Shown: one piece after another, positions 45,218 to 59,128 of the stretch
Position numbering within the stretch: position 1 is the stretch's first letter
Layout of the letters: each line of letters starts with the position of its first letter
Assembly: GCA_030248225.1 (NCBI GenBank)
Contig: JASANE010017459.1
Span: 1 to 64,000 of the forward strand
Source: Trileptium ribeirensis
Taxonomy: Eukaryota > Nematoda > Enoplea > Enoplida > Thoracostomopsidae
Direction: 5' to 3'
Length of the DNA: 64,000 nt
Notes under the pieces: generated by a model
Seen by the model: only the letters and a program-made list of their open reading frames with translations
Database searches by the model: none
Told to the model about the DNA's origin: nothing
Translations under genes and position numbers: made by a program

Positions 45218-48200
45218 ATTTGTTAGCATCAAAATTAATCATAGCAGATAAGATCAAATATTATTCCTAGAATAAACTGAAATGGAAGTAGATGTCGTTG
45301 ATCATATATTTGTTTCACCTGAACATGTTATGAAAAGGGCAGTGCCGGTTTTTGGGGGTATGAGAGTCCTCACGAAAAAATTTATGAAGAAGCCCCTATG
45401 ACATTTTTGAATTTTTGCTTTTCTATATCGAAATATATCACAAAAGCGAACTTAGTGACCGTTTGGATTTCTGGCTATATGCACTATCATAACACTCCGT
45501 GTGTGCCGATTTACACAAACTGTCATAAAGCATTTCTAGGTTCATATGTTGCAGTGATTGTGACAGTATCTTAGGCACCATATTACAAAGTTCAGTTTTC
45601 ATACAATACTAATCGATGTAAAAATCTTGCTTTATGTTGTAGAAATAAATTGTATGTGCATAATATAACTTTTTCATAATCTTTTTTTGGGGTGCAAACG
45701 CCGGACCTCGGAAAGTTTAAGCCATTTTCGTTGTTCTTGTTTTCGTTGTTGGAAAGTGTAAGCCAATTCTAGCAAACACAATAGAACTTATAACAATATT
45801 CTACAATAAAAACTACCATAAGCTATCACTGCTGGGCAGTCTAAATTCGTCAGTTTTGGGTCACTATACAATCAATATCAGGTGAGAGTTCGATTAAAAG
45901 TCTAGTTTACTCTTTATTTCAACCGCATCTTTACAACGAGACAGTTTACTCGTTCAGAAAACAACTGAAACTATAGATATATCATTCAAATTATATTTCA
46001 ACGAGTGTTTAAAATGTTTAAAAACCTTTAGCAGACGAGGTTTAGTTTTACACGACAAATCTGTTGACAAATTTTTTCCTGACACGAACTACTGCAGGCT
46101 AGGCAACTCTCAATTTATGGAAGCTAAAAAATATGTAATTTTAAAATTTGGTCATATGAAATGTTTGTCGTCTGTTGCAATGGTTTTTCGCGTTGCGTAC
46201 ATTCATACGTTGTGCATTCAAAAATAGTGACCCAAATTAACTGAACTGTTCTGAAGCTACATGCGATGTCATGAAAGTTTTGACGGAATTTCGGCTTAAA
46301 AGTCAAATTTTACCATTCTATGCGTTGCAGAAATTAAACAACTCTTCTCGTTCGCAAACTTTAGAGTCGTTTGGTAATAAGAACACATAACATGGATTCC
46401 GCAATATTAGCTATGTAATTAATTGGCTAATTTTTATAGTATTGTCAAGATTTTTTTGTACTTTTGCATACTTTGTGAAGTACCTTATGTATAATAGTAC
46501 TCATTACGACCCGTTTATGACTCGTACATGACAGGTATTATTTCCGACAACTTAAAACAGCATAATGAATATCATAATATGAATATCATTACAACAAAGC
46601 ATTTAATAATTGTCAGAATTCGTCTTCGTTGTGAGAAACATCACAATGGAGATTCCTCGCTTAATTAGGTAAATGTACTCGCATAAATGATAGAGATATA
46701 AATACATCTGGCAAAGATCATGACCAACGCGCTATTCCACGTTGTTTGTGATTACAAAATATTTACTCACGAAGACAACAAGGCTGAACCAGCTTAAATA
46801 AATGAAAACAAGATAAATGGATCGTGCCTGAGGATGCCATCGGCCGACCAAAAATGGCTGTAAGACCGATAGCAACTATTGTACTATAGTGAAGGCTTTA
46901 CCTATAGTTACGCAACATTTGCTATGTTGACTGTAGTAACTTCTCATATTCTGTCAACCAAACTGTAACACAGCCACAACGTCGTTCATAAATATCGTCA
47001 TACATTTGTAGAATTACATTCTAAAATACAGAATCCAATCCCCTGCAACAGCCACCAAATTCGTGGAATATATTCTTTGTTGAAAACAGAGTTAATTTTG
47101 CTAAAGCTGATGGAACCTATGAGCGTGGTTAAAACAGTTAAATTTGTCAACAAAAACTTTTAAACAAGAAGCAGTGAAACGTAGCTTCCTTCCACTTATA
47201 GTCGCTAAACGCGTGCCGCAAACGACGTTAATGTCGGAGCCATTTATGCGTTTTTGTTCGTCGTTTCTATAAAATCAAAAAATATAAATCGGATTCAGGA
47301 ACAAAGCGCAGACCATGTCTGGTTGGCATATAAGCAATCAATCACAAATTGCTTGAAAACTGAATGTATATGAGCCGTTTAATAATACCGCCACCCAGCA
47401 AAGAGAATATATTGTCGTCCATTTGAACACGCATACAGTTCGATGCTAGCTGCACTTTCCGATCAAAATAGTGAAAAAAATAATTATAATTTACCGCAGT
47501 TAATATAGGACGTTCCACGAGCAGAAATTAAACGAATTAACTGGAAGTTAATACTATACAAGTTATTGTTGGACCTAATGTCTGCACAACAAAGTAAGCT
47601 ATATTTCGTCTAAGCCGTGAGACTAACAACCGAATTTTTCAAATATTGCTCAGGAATTTCGCTTAGTTTTGCCTAAAAATTCAGCATGTCGGAATTTTGC
47701 CTTTCAAGCGAGACGGCCGCATTTTCAAATCATGTAAGTCTAACGGGCCCTACTTTTAATTTTGATTTCGTTTTAAGTCATAGCAAATTATGTCAGCTTC
47801 GCAGTGAAGTTCTTTCTGGGGACTTTTTGACGGAAATACAGAATTAAGATACAGTAAAAGGGTACTAAAAAATTCGCTGAACAACGCTTACCATTTCGAT
47901 ACCCGATGTTCTCGAAAATTGATACACTTAATATTTAGACAAGCTCGAATTTGCTCCAGTCAAACTGCGCTGTAATGCATACAATAGCAGCGGTTACTAC
48001 AGTAGAGACCAAGTTACATCGTGATTTTCGTCTTTTAGTATAGTTTTTTCGGTCTTTTCAAAAATTTAACTTCTATCAAGGAGCGTTATTTAGGTCTTAA
48101 GGTAAAGTTGTCTCAAAGTTTATTGAGAAAAAAATAAGCTTTTCGGTGAGTATTTTGTATTTTGTAACAAGAAAATGATACTAACAAACAGTCAGTTGTC

Positions 48201-51200
48201 GTTTATTAATTAAGAAGTCGAAAGATCTTTATAAATTATGGAAAACCGTAGGTTTCAAAACGTATTTTAAAAAACAGGAATTTTTTGCTCCAAATTCCAA
48301 GCTTTTCGCTTTAGATTCAAAAGAAATTTATTAATTTGTGATCACTATAATTATATGATGTGCCCTAATGCCAAAAATGTAGTTATAATTCTTTGTCAAA
48401 TGTAACTAAACAGTTTCGAGTTTTACCCCATTTATATGGTAGATTCGCTTGCTAAATAGTAGGTCCCTCAATGTCACTGAAAAATATCCAGCTTCAAGCT
48501 GGTTCAAAAACCTCTAAAAAGTTGTTTGAAATAGGCACTTCCGGGATGGTTTCAGAGTATGGATTACTATTTGGAACGTCACTATGAGAAGAAATGCACG
48601 AAAAAATAGATCATGTGTGTGTACAATTAGTTTCGTTGCATACAGAATTGGATATATGCTATGTAGTACATATAACGTATATATTATTGACAATATTAAA
48701 CAGAGGTTTCTTCGAATCTCACTGTCGATATTTTCTGGTATTCAGAACAATAATGTTAGCTTTAAAAGACGAAATTGTACTTGCAAACTAAACATACCGA
48801 TAAATGTCTCAAATATTCATCACTATAGATCTTTCTGTTTACAGTAATTCAGACAATTTAGATTTTGTTATCGTTTAGCTGTGTCCGCATCTTTCATACA
48901 CGGAGACCGTGCGTTTCCAACTAAATTATTTCTTATCCGCAAATTCAATCGCTCCATATACATTAGAAACCGCCGTTTTCATACCGAATTTAGTTCATTT
49001 AATAATAGTTACGATGGATTTGTTTTGTTTAGGAAATGGTAATGTATTATTAATCAAAGACATTGACGCAATCTAGAGAATCTTTTGTGCAAGACATGTA
49101 TGTTCGTGAGAACTTTGATAATGAATGCAAGAGGATATAAAAGCGATAAAATAACATATACCCAGATGAAAGTAAATCGTCGGTTTACAGCTACTATACG
49201 ATGGTGATTGTACCGTATAACGGTACTACAGCTTCAATTTTATAAACACTTAAATAACGGTTAATGTTTAAATAATACTAAACCATCGCAATTTGTTACA
49301 CCATCCCTTGTTGGAGACGAATTGGATTAGCAACTGCTGCAACGGTACAAAGCTGCATAGTATTCCGCCGTGCTTTGTGGGTGCACTTATACGATTTAGT
49401 TGTATTATTACCAAGCTATCATGACAGAAAATCAGTGAGTTAATCGTTTAGATAATGCAACGGATTTGCAATTAACGGTTTAATATAAAAGGCATTTAAT
49501 TAACCGTCCAGAATAAAATAGAGATAGTCGCTGATATGTGCTTCCCATTTGGATGCCGTACCATTTGCAACTTAAAACATTCAGATATGTGGTGCGTATT
49601 TATTCGAGTTAACGTGTAGCAACGTACGTCATACATGCTCATAGGGCTATGGTGATTATCCTCCATAAGCGCCGCACCCCCTTGATTGAGAAGCACAGAC
49701 ACGCTCCCCGAGTGAACTCATAGACGCCCCACCTCCCGCCGACTGACTAACACGTTCCTGTTAGAAGACCAATGACGATCCCTTCCCACCAGCCGAGGAG
49801 CTGGCTACCTCCCTGCTAAGTCGCGCGAGAGGATGTATAAAGCACACACAGTCACATGAGTTATACTGTGCACATAGCTGAATAATTAAGGTAAATCAGA
49901 CACCAACATCCAGCTATACGTGGCGATAAAAACTGCACTTGCTATCGACAAAATAGTGATAGCTCAATGACACAACCAAATGGTAGAGACTAAAATTATC
50001 AGACGACTTGTAATATATATTAGCATAATAACAGAATAGTCAGCAAACATAAACAAGAAACGGAGTCGCTTAGCGACGTCTAGAAACACGCAGGACTCAA
50101 TCAATTTAATTTGAACATGAATGCAAATATTTTCTGGAAACGTTATAGCCTATACTGCAAACAACTGTAAACGATTAAAGGCTATCTAGGGAATATAAGC
50201 ACGTTCAGACCGCCTAAATGTCAAGATAATATATTACAAATACATATCTTAATTGTCACTCGCATTAGACCTACCTATAGTAGAGGCAACGGTGTTGCGA
50301 AAATTACGTCACACAAGATTGCATCATATGTTTAGGTACCTAATTCTATTAAGGCATCAAAACTTCGTAAAATGTGAATGCGTGTACCATAAAACCAACA
50401 AATATTTAGTGGTTGAAGGCAAGCGGTGTCAATTTTCAGTTTTGTTGTTGTAAATAGTTTTCCGAAAGCGGTGGATGACCATAATTATAAATCTCAAGAT
50501 ACGAGCATGTAAGCAAAGGATTGCAAGTTCAACTTACAGTGAGGAGAGTGGGATTATCCCCATCCGAAGCGTCAGACATTGCTCCTCGCCCCCATCGGCT
50601 AACTCCCTCTGGGTCATTAGATCTCGTGCATGTATAAAGTGTAGCAGTGCTATATTGGAAAATACAATTTTCACAGAACATTTGTCATTTACGCGAGATT
50701 TGCATTTTTTGACAAAAATTAGAATGTATTTACCTGTATAAACCATACATGTTATATTACTTTGTATAAAATGGAATATATAGCACAAGTTTACTCGGTG
50801 AAAATTGCAGGAACCTACAAAACACATAAAACTTCATAAAAACGTAATAAAATTGATCGAAAACCGAAGCAAATCGAGTTCCAAGTACGAAATTGTGTAT
50901 TTTATGCGCTGAGGTAAAATTTGGTCAAATGGCCCCAATACAGTTTAGTGCAAAACATTAAAATTTCATGACAACCTGAAACCATGCCAGACTATAGGCG
51001 CTTAACGGTGAAAATAGGTCACCAGCGTCGCATCAGGATTCTCGTCCCAAAGTAGGCACTAAATTGGAAAATCAACGTAAATGTAATTGTTGTCTGAAAA
51101 TGCTAAGTTTTGGTAAATGGAAGTATGATCGACTTAATTGAAGCTACATGAAGTTTTACGCCATTTGTATAAGAAGTGCAGTTTTTGAATTATTACGACG

Positions 51201-51415
51201 GAGCCAGTCAAATGAAAGGTCTCAGATGTTTGAAACAAAACCCAGAGGAGAATTTGGATCTTTGCTATCTGACAAGATTACGCACCTAATTCCGAGGTTT
51301 CGACTGTGACAGTGTAGTGGATACATGAAAAATTTCAGCAACACATGCTAACATATTGCACATTGGGCACTTGATGGCACTACGCGTTCATCGGTGTAGG
51401 AACAATATTTTGAGG
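45218..51415. other. Long AT-rich intergenic stretch, no gene seen
   Basis: Six kilobases without a supported gene. 49680-49840 is a GC-richer patch (CGCCCCACCTCCCGCCGAC and similar) of unknown origin. The overlapping frames at 48584-48847 and 48594-48791 have no motif. Confidence 0.5.
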
Positions 51416-52021
51416 AAAGCTCACATACAATCTCTGACTTTCGGTGCTAAAACATGATTATTGTAATCCGGGAAGTAGGCACTGTGTAGTCTGCACATCT
51501 ATACGTTAGGTGTAGTTAGGCTCGATATTTTTCCATATATACTAAATATATAGAAATTTGGTATATATATTTAGTATATATATATATATCGAGCCTAATG
51601 CAAGAGTAAACTTAAGATGCGCCCCCAACCATCCTCTTTTAACACCATGTACAAAACGTTGTTAGCGAACAAAACTCGTATTTCAATAGCCGTTGCCAAT
51701 TTCGACATTTTTCTGTTTCATAACGCCATTAGCGAACGGCCCCTGTACTTTAACACCAATGTGTTCGCGAACATTTTCAAATTATAATGTATGGAATATG
51801 AAACGGACTAATTTCTGTTCTTAAACACAAAAATGAAATTTGTGTTCAGTGAACAACTGAATGGCAATCGCTTTTGTCAAAAGAGGATGGTAAGGGGCAC
51901 AGCTTAAGTTTACTCATGCATAACTACACCTAATGTATACATGTACAGACTACGCAATGACCACTTTCCGGATTACAATAATCATGTTTTAGCACAGAAA
52001 GTCAGAGATTGTGTGAGCTTT
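51416..52021. mobile_element. ~600 bp element with ~150 bp TIRs (family C)
   Basis: The left arm from AAAGCTCACATACAATCTCT matches the complement of the right arm ending at 52021 through CTAAAACATGATTATTGTAA, GTAGTCTG, TAGGTGTAGTTA, GAGTAAACTTAAG and CCATCCTCTTTT. The arms are about 85-90 percent identical apart from one insertion in the left arm. The interior (51650-51860) is AT-rich with TTCGCGAACA-like phrases and codes for nothing recognisable. Confidence 0.8.
51519..51595. mobile_element. 77 bp TA-rich palindromic insertion nested in the left arm
   Basis: The insert starts GGCTCGATAT and ends ATATCGAGCC, with further inverted TA-rich sequence inside. It is flanked on both sides by TA (51517-51518 and 51596-51597). 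The right arm of the host element has the uninterrupted sequence at the matching place, which gives the empty site. A TA duplication is typical of Tc1/mariner-type and some other MITEs. Confidence 0.8.
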
Positions 52022-53539
52022 GTGGTATATATATTTATACCAACAGTATATATCACAGTTATATATATATATTTATACCAGCAAAATATATCACACTGGT
52101 ATTTTCACATAACTCAGAGTTTTCTTACCCCACAGGGCCTGGTTTATTAAACTGAAATATCGGCAGCGTTGAGAAGTTTTCCAATTGTTCGTCTATTGTA
52201 TGCCGTACTGCCTAGGTAATTCACATCAAGCCGATAGTACAGCTTATTCGCTTATTAAATATCTTATTTCTAAACAAAATTTGGGCACCGCCTGTGAGAT
52301 TAGTTTATACAATTTGTTCGAAATACCTGGTTAGTTTGTAATATGCGAAGTATTACTCAAAGTTTTCAAGATACATACTTTCCAGGCATATCATAATGTA
52401 TTGGGTCAAATTTATAAACATTGGGCGGTGCAGCCTGAAAAATATGTAATTTGTGCGATTTTGTTTACATTTAGACATTTATGTAAGCTGTTTACAAGGT
52501 GCTACATCGTTGTAGCATCGGCAGGCTACAAAATATTTTCCTTCTTAATTGTGCTTTGTTACAGGGGAACAAAGCAAATAACAAACATACACAATGCAGA
52601 GGAGCCAAACAACACGGCTACCAGATACGAGTAACGAGATTGTGTAGCGAGGCGCGCACATACCAGAAAATAGATATACTGGCGTAAGGCGTCAGAAGCC
52701 TGTTCTAGGTTGGCTGAAATATGGGCGTGACATTCGAATGTCCTAAATAATTATTTTAAATTTCCTTGAGTAGGTTTATTTGAAACACAATTATTGTGGT
52801 GCCTAGCTGTTGACCAGACGAGCATTGATCAGATGTAGCACACATAGAGTTCTCGGAAAAAAATTGACATGGATCGCCTCCCTGGACTATATAGTAAGCG
52901 AAGGGCATGGTAAAGTTAAGATCAACCAGAAGAGAGACCCCTTTTCTACTACTAAACAATGATAAGTATCTGAAAACATAAAATTTTATACTATATCAAA
53001 TGCATACAAAATATATAAGTTCACTACACACCCACGTAGTATATCTTATACGCCGTAGGGTCTCTGTTTATTAAGTATTTACAGGTAGCGCAGCTACCAA
53101 CGTATTGTCGTTACAATGCCAATTTTTTCGTATAAACAATCTTCAGTGCAATGCTAGCACAGCTAACAGTGCTCCTTTTTCAGCACATTCGGACATCCAC
53201 ACTGACCAAAATTAAGTTTTTTAGTGCGTGGCAGATTGTATATACTACCAATACAACCGGCGCCACCTTGGTTTATTTATGTTACGAGCACATGGCAACC
53301 ATCTATTGTTGTATATCCAACGTCGTAGTATTGGCAGAGTTAACAGCCGCCGCTTGTTTATACTGTAAAACACTTGATCTCAGTACTGCTGCGATATACT
53401 GCTAGGTAGTATTATATGTCAGTATATCGCCCGTGTCTGTATTTCTATTGTTTTGAATTATCGTGAACAGTGTTTGATAGCTGCTTAGTTCCCTTATTTT
53501 GTTCCTCTAAAACGTGAATCATTGCCGATTACACGACAT
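52022..53539. other. Unassigned DNA
   Basis: 52022-52105 is a TA-rich block with GGTATATATATTTATACC-like palindromes next to the family C element, possibly another nested insertion. No gene supported in the remainder. Confidence 0.4.
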
Positions 53540-56500
53540 CTTGACAAACTCTGGCTGTAAAGGCCGGAGTTGTGTTTATAGTATTCGTCGGAATGATAGA
53601 ACCTTCTAAAAAATTCTATAAGTTCGTTATGTCTCAGTGGCCAAAGAAAGTGTCTTATCGGCAGGAGATTGTCAAGAGCGACTTAACCAGCCAATTAGGA
53701 AATTTAGAGTTTAGGAGGGCGTCTGCTAGTAGTTGTAGCAAGCCCTTACACCATCGACGGATGAGCCAGTTTGTACTTGCAGCTGACGAAACCAGTGGGG
53801 TTGACCGACCTGCTTCTCTAGTTTTATTTCAGTGTTTTTCTGTGCTGTGTGGTCTTTTTTTTGGCAGAGGCTTTACACGGTTATGCCATTCACATCTTAT
53901 CAGTTTAGTACATGTGAAATAGTAAGATACTTTGTGTTCGGGTACTTTACTGGAATAGTTTGTTTTTGGCATACTTTAGTTGATCATGACCAGGGGGAAC
54001 CGTGACATCTGGAGCCCGCTATGACATTCGAGTATAACTGAGTTCTTGGATATTTTAGTTGTTACCATAAGAAGGATCGCGGTGAGGTTCGCCGTGTCAG
54101 CGTTGGAAAATATAGTCAAAGTTACTAGCGTTCTTGAGAAAGAAAAATTTAAGCCGACTGACTGGCTCCCCCTAGGTAAGGTAGAGTAAACTGATCAGGC
54201 AGCAGAATTCTTTGGCTCACCAGGTATTTTAGAATCGCTACAATATGTCTGATATGAATTGTTCCAATTTTTATAGAACTGTCAAATTGTTTTGCGTTGT
54301 TCCATGATTATTGTGTGGACTTCCGAAAGGCCCCTGCTGGCGATAAAAGGTGATTAAATCAAGAATCCATGCATATGCATGTAATATATTGTCATATATT
54401 TTGGCCAAAGCAAGTCTTGTGACATTTCATAACGAGATTCTGAAATACAAACATATAACAGGTGTATATGACCTCTGGTAGCTTCGTTATCAGGTCATAC
54501 CGGGGCTATATATTCACAAGCAAGTCATAACCAAATATGTATAATATTGATAAGGCTCATACAGAATTAGGAAATTTTATGATGACAATAAGAGTGCCAT
54601 AAAGGTTTAGTTTCTATAAAGAATTCTAGGCAAAATTTCAATAAAAGTTCATCAACATTCGTCAATACGGAAAATTTAGCCCGAATTTCTTATGTTTTTA
54701 ACACGTGCATGAGCATGCTAGTCAAGGATTTTAAAAATTTGAAATTCTCTGAAGGCGAACCAAAAGTTGTGCCCCGTGCAGTAACAGTCAACCCTGGAAT
54801 ACTTGATTTCCCAATTTTGCATGAACACTTCGAAAATCTAAGAATGTTAATTGAAAGTATTTAACACGACAAATTCCTTAGATCATACTGTCATTGACTG
54901 CCTGAAAATTTAATTCAGCTTATTGGATTAGAAGAAATTAAACCGTTTTGTAATTCAGTGTTAAAAATTGGAAAGTTAGCCTTGAATTGTACATTCATAC
55001 TAAAACTCCTTATGCAGTGTCATTCTATAAATTCTACGCTCAAGTTCCGCGAACTTTAGATTTCATTTCTGATCTAATTTCCGTAAATGTATAAGGCCTA
55101 TAGATAAGACAATTTCCTTTTTAAATAGCAATACTTCTCTGAAAATAGCAATAAAATATATGTTCTTAATAGCAAGGTCACTTCAACTTGAAGCGAACCT
55201 GCAAATTTATTGAACCGTTGAATCTATTTAGCAGTATTCAGAGTTGCAAATTTTTTAAGTGACTTGCGTATATAAACTGACAAAACTGTTCCTAAGAATA
55301 TGAAGCCTTCAATTTATAAGTCTCATTAGGAAAAGCTAACAGACCAAGATTGGGATACGTGTTCGGTGTTACCTCATCGAGCATTGGACTTTAAGAGACA
55401 GATGTTAGGGGCACTAAGATTTGATGACATGAAACTTAAGCTTATCAGAATGGCTAAAGTGGGTCTTTTACATGGAACTTTGCATAATTGATGTTATAGG
55501 TTTTATACTTGCATTATTGGTATAACTAATTTGAACCTAGTTACATTGATGTCACATTAATATCCTGTAGTACGTTGAGTAGTGGTAAAACAAAATTGGG
55601 TGAATGCGATTAAATGAAAAGGCAAATCCGTATTAGTTCCTAGGTGAAAGCTAAAGAAACTAGGAACCAGAGTTGAAATGTAAAAGGACATTTACACGTA
55701 CGTCCATAGGGACTGCAACACTGCGAGCGGGCTATGTGAGATAATATTTGATTTCTAATGACAGGAATTATGTTAGTATCTTAAAAGTTATGTAATCTTA
55801 AATTTTGTCAGCCCGTTCCTCTGTTATAGACCATGTATATGCACCAACATGTAATAAACTGGCATAATGTTGTCAATAGTTTGCCCAGACTCTGTAAAAC
55901 TCACTAATGCTCCAGCTTAAAGAAAATAGAGGCGCTATGACCTGATGTGCAACAGTTAAATACAGATTATCTGACAACTAGAACTGACTCTTCAAAAGTG
56001 CAAATGCTACATGTTCCACTAATTCGTCAAACTTACAAACTGAAGCGGAAATTTAAGGCAAAAACTTATTACAACATGATGGTGAGAGGTTCTGTTTGAA
56101 GTTTGCCTAAATTCTTATTTTTTCAGCTGTTGTATTGGAGTGTTCCCTAAGAATTGATGCTTCCTCGACTAGTTTACGACTGATGTGATTCGATATAGAC
56201 GTTGTAATCTGTATCGACATCGACATATTTCCATCCTAAGCCTATAGGATTGAACTTTGGTTTCTTCTAGTCACAACCCCAAGAATTTTAGATAGACCTT
56301 AGCCAGAAATTTAAGCGATTACTGTAGTTGCTACTGTCGTAAAGGCACCGGGGATAGGTTAGATGAAGGTTCGTTATAACTTGATTTTGAACGAAAGAAC
56401 CTCAATTTTGTAAAAATTGTAAACGCCAAATAGAAACTAGAAATGCAATACTAAGATGAGCACTAATATCTCGCTACTTTAGCACAGCAAGTTGATTAGA

Positions 56501-58717
56501 AACAATTATTTTTATTCCTGAAAACCTACAATTTTTAGGATATCCCTAGGGACTTAGTTTATTTAGGGTAAGTAAGCTGGAAGGATCTTTAGATTCTTGA
56601 GCGTGCTGCTGATAAAATGTTCAAAACCCGAATTTATTAAAAAATCTCGATATTTATCAACATTACTGGAGTTGGCAAGCAAGGGAAACACATAAAAATG
56701 CCCTGAGAGAAGTAAGGACAAACACTTCCAATCTCAGCAAAACTTACGTTTTTACGAAATAACCGAACCTGAGCTTCGCTCAGATACGAGCTCCAAACCC
56801 AAGTTTAGAGAATTCGATTAAGCTCAAATTCAACCTCTGAATGAACCTTACCAATCGCACCGCGGAAATCGCCTAACCAATATATTACGATAATATCTGT
56901 AAATTACGAGTTTTATTAACCTGCCCGATATTCTATACTGCTGTAGCCAGTTCAAACTAGTCTTTTACCTATTAAGAATTAAAGGCACAGCTTACCATCA
57001 CTTTAATCTCACACATGAGGAGTTTGTTGTTAAATAGTAGCTTCTTGAGAGCCAAGCCTCAACCGATATTCATTTGGACAGCTATAAATTGTTTGCAGAA
57101 AACGTGCATCATGTCCCTGATTTCTAAAAGTCATCACCGAGTTAACAAAATTAAAACGTTAGTAAAGTTGTGTCCAAGTTGCTATGAATTTATGGTCCAA
57201 GAGACCAATAGTAACATTTTCGTCATTTGACCTTTGAAGCTACTCAGGGAGAACTTTCATAGAAATTTATAATTTGACGTCAGACTGAAGAATACACCCG
57301 CAGTTTAGAAAGTATAACAGTCGTTGGGGTAAGAGTTGTTAGATAAATTACTGTTAGTTTAAAAACCTAAATATTTAGTAAATATTTGAAAGTGCTAATT
57401 TGAGCAGAGCTAGGTTTTAAATTCAAGTCCGAGTCAAGCACTAAATTTTTGTAATAGTCCTAGCCGAATTTACATTTGACCTATGCCACTTAGCCTCCAA
57501 TGAGCCGATTCGTTCAACGCGACGCCTATAGAATTAATGCTTGATGAAGTTTGGCTAGATCAGTATATGTCATTTCTAGTAACCAACATCTTAGGCGTTA
57601 GTGACTGTCTCATGCGAAATTAAATAGTTATTGTGCAAGGCTAAAAGTTCATGAAAGTAAATAGCTACCAAATAGAGGCTTGCCATAGTTTCAAGATATA
57701 CTGTGTGTGTCATGGCAATGAAATAAGACGTCCCTGGTAGAGTTGAATAAAACGATAACTTGCAGATTGAAAAGTCCGTGCCAAGCCGATAACGCTAAAT
57801 CTTTTACCCAAAGAAAAGTTCTATTTTAGCCAAAAAGGTTTGTGTAAAATCGGCATCGAACCAATAGTTGAAAATATTTTTCTAACCATCGTCGTTGCAC
57901 CAACCCTTTTCGATGGCCACACAATCTGTTTGCTTACAAATTTGATACAGTCCCTAGAATAAAATTCACACAAAAATTACTAGGGCCTTCAAGTCTCAAC
58001 GGCAGTATTAAGCAAGCCTGTAAAATCTGACAGTTTGATGATTAACCCCAAGGCTTCCATGACTAATAATACGCTTTCTAGTGACCAACATATTCAGTTG
58101 CTCTCATAAATTTAGTAAAATCCCTTGTTCGATTATAACTCTTCGTTAGATTTCATCCATAGTTATTACCAAACCACAAGTGAGGCCTTCGATCAACAGC
58201 CATTAAGCTAGATAGTCCCTCTTGCGGCATGCAGTATAAAAAATGAGCCTAAAATAATCTACAAGATGTGTGTCTCTTTCGCCGACATCGACGCCGCTCG
58301 TCCAAAAAATGTAATGAGTGACCAAAATAGATTTCTTTTATCCAATAAGTTTAAAATGATATTTACCCGTGCTGATAAGCCAGGCAAATCCGTAGTTACG
58401 TCTATAGGTAAAAGTTGTGCTACGGAGCTAATGCAGACAAAATATGTTTGAACTGACGCGACCAAATAACGGATAAATTTCCAACGGCAACAACTCCACC
58501 GAGAAATTCAGTAGAATGATGACCAGACCGCGTTCCGTGCAAAATTGCCAACTCTTGAATGATCAATTGAGAAAGTCTCTATGAAAACTGATGCCTTGCT
58601 AGGAAAGAATAGGATACTGGCATGATTTTACTAGCGACGATGCCATACAAAAATTACACAAAAATTGATTCGAGCAGTGGAGAGTTGACATTAAGCGTCT
58701 GATCGTCGTCGGTGAAC
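53540..58717 (+). pseudogene. Tract of broken coding-like frames, family not recognised
   Basis: Across about 5 kb the plus strand shows many stop-interrupted but protein-like stretches in changing frames. Examples are the 116-codon frame 53572-53922, a phrase with VKVTSVLEKEKFKPTDWLPL near 54110-54180, KLTDQDWDTCSVLPHRALDF near 55335-55390 in a run of about 50 codons, and EKFYFSQKGLCKIG with PTLFDGHTICLLTNLIQSLE near 57810-57960. Their lengths are notable for sequence this AT-rich. I recognise no domain and cannot say whether one element or several contributed. TGGAGCCCGCTATGA at 54010 looks like a primer-binding site, but no paired LTR was found. Confidence 0.35.
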
Positions 58718-59128
58718 ATCTAAAATTTTCCCCTCTGGTACACAAGTTGGTGTTTCGATGAATATGAGCGGCATATATATACCTGAAAATAAAGCAATAT
58801 TCACTAAATCGGCCGGTTCAAACACCATTGTCATTACCGGTCTCTTGCTGCAAAGCAAACAAATGTGAAGGCACGAACGAGGAACTGTTGGCATTGTTGG
58901 CGCGAATATATACACTGAAGCTCACAAACCAGCAGCGCTCAAGTCATAGGCTAAGATGGTGGACAGTTCCATGAGGATAGGTGACGAAAAAATTTTCCTA
59001 GACACCACAATCTCTCAACATAATCTTCCCGATTTTACTCCATGTTTCTTCAACAATTGTGTAATTTTGCCCATAATCGCTGGAAGTTTCAGCGCGCCGG
59101 TTTCATGCGTAGAGGGAAAGGTGGAGTA
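58718..59128 (+). pseudogene. 137-codon frame with two internal stops, unidentified
   Basis: One continuous plus-strand frame begins near SKIFPSGTQVGVSMNMSGIY and runs through AGSNTIVITGLLLQ (stop TGA), GTVGIVGANIYTEAHKPAAL (stop TAG) and DEKIFLDTTISQHNLPDF to a terminal TAA, changing frame nowhere. Two single-codon stops in otherwise protein-like sequence point to a recently broken gene or the end of a decayed mobile element. The preceding frame 58266-58451 may belong to the same gene. No family recognised. Confidence 0.45.

Noticed and set aside
51570..51592. TA run as a simple microsatellite
   Set aside because: It is the inner part of the 77-bp palindromic insertion with GGCTCG/CGAGCC ends and TA flanks.
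54010..54024. TGGAGCCCGCTATGA as an LTR-retrotransposon primer-binding site
   Set aside because: No matching pair of long terminal repeats was found around it, and no integrase or protease motif is readable downstream.
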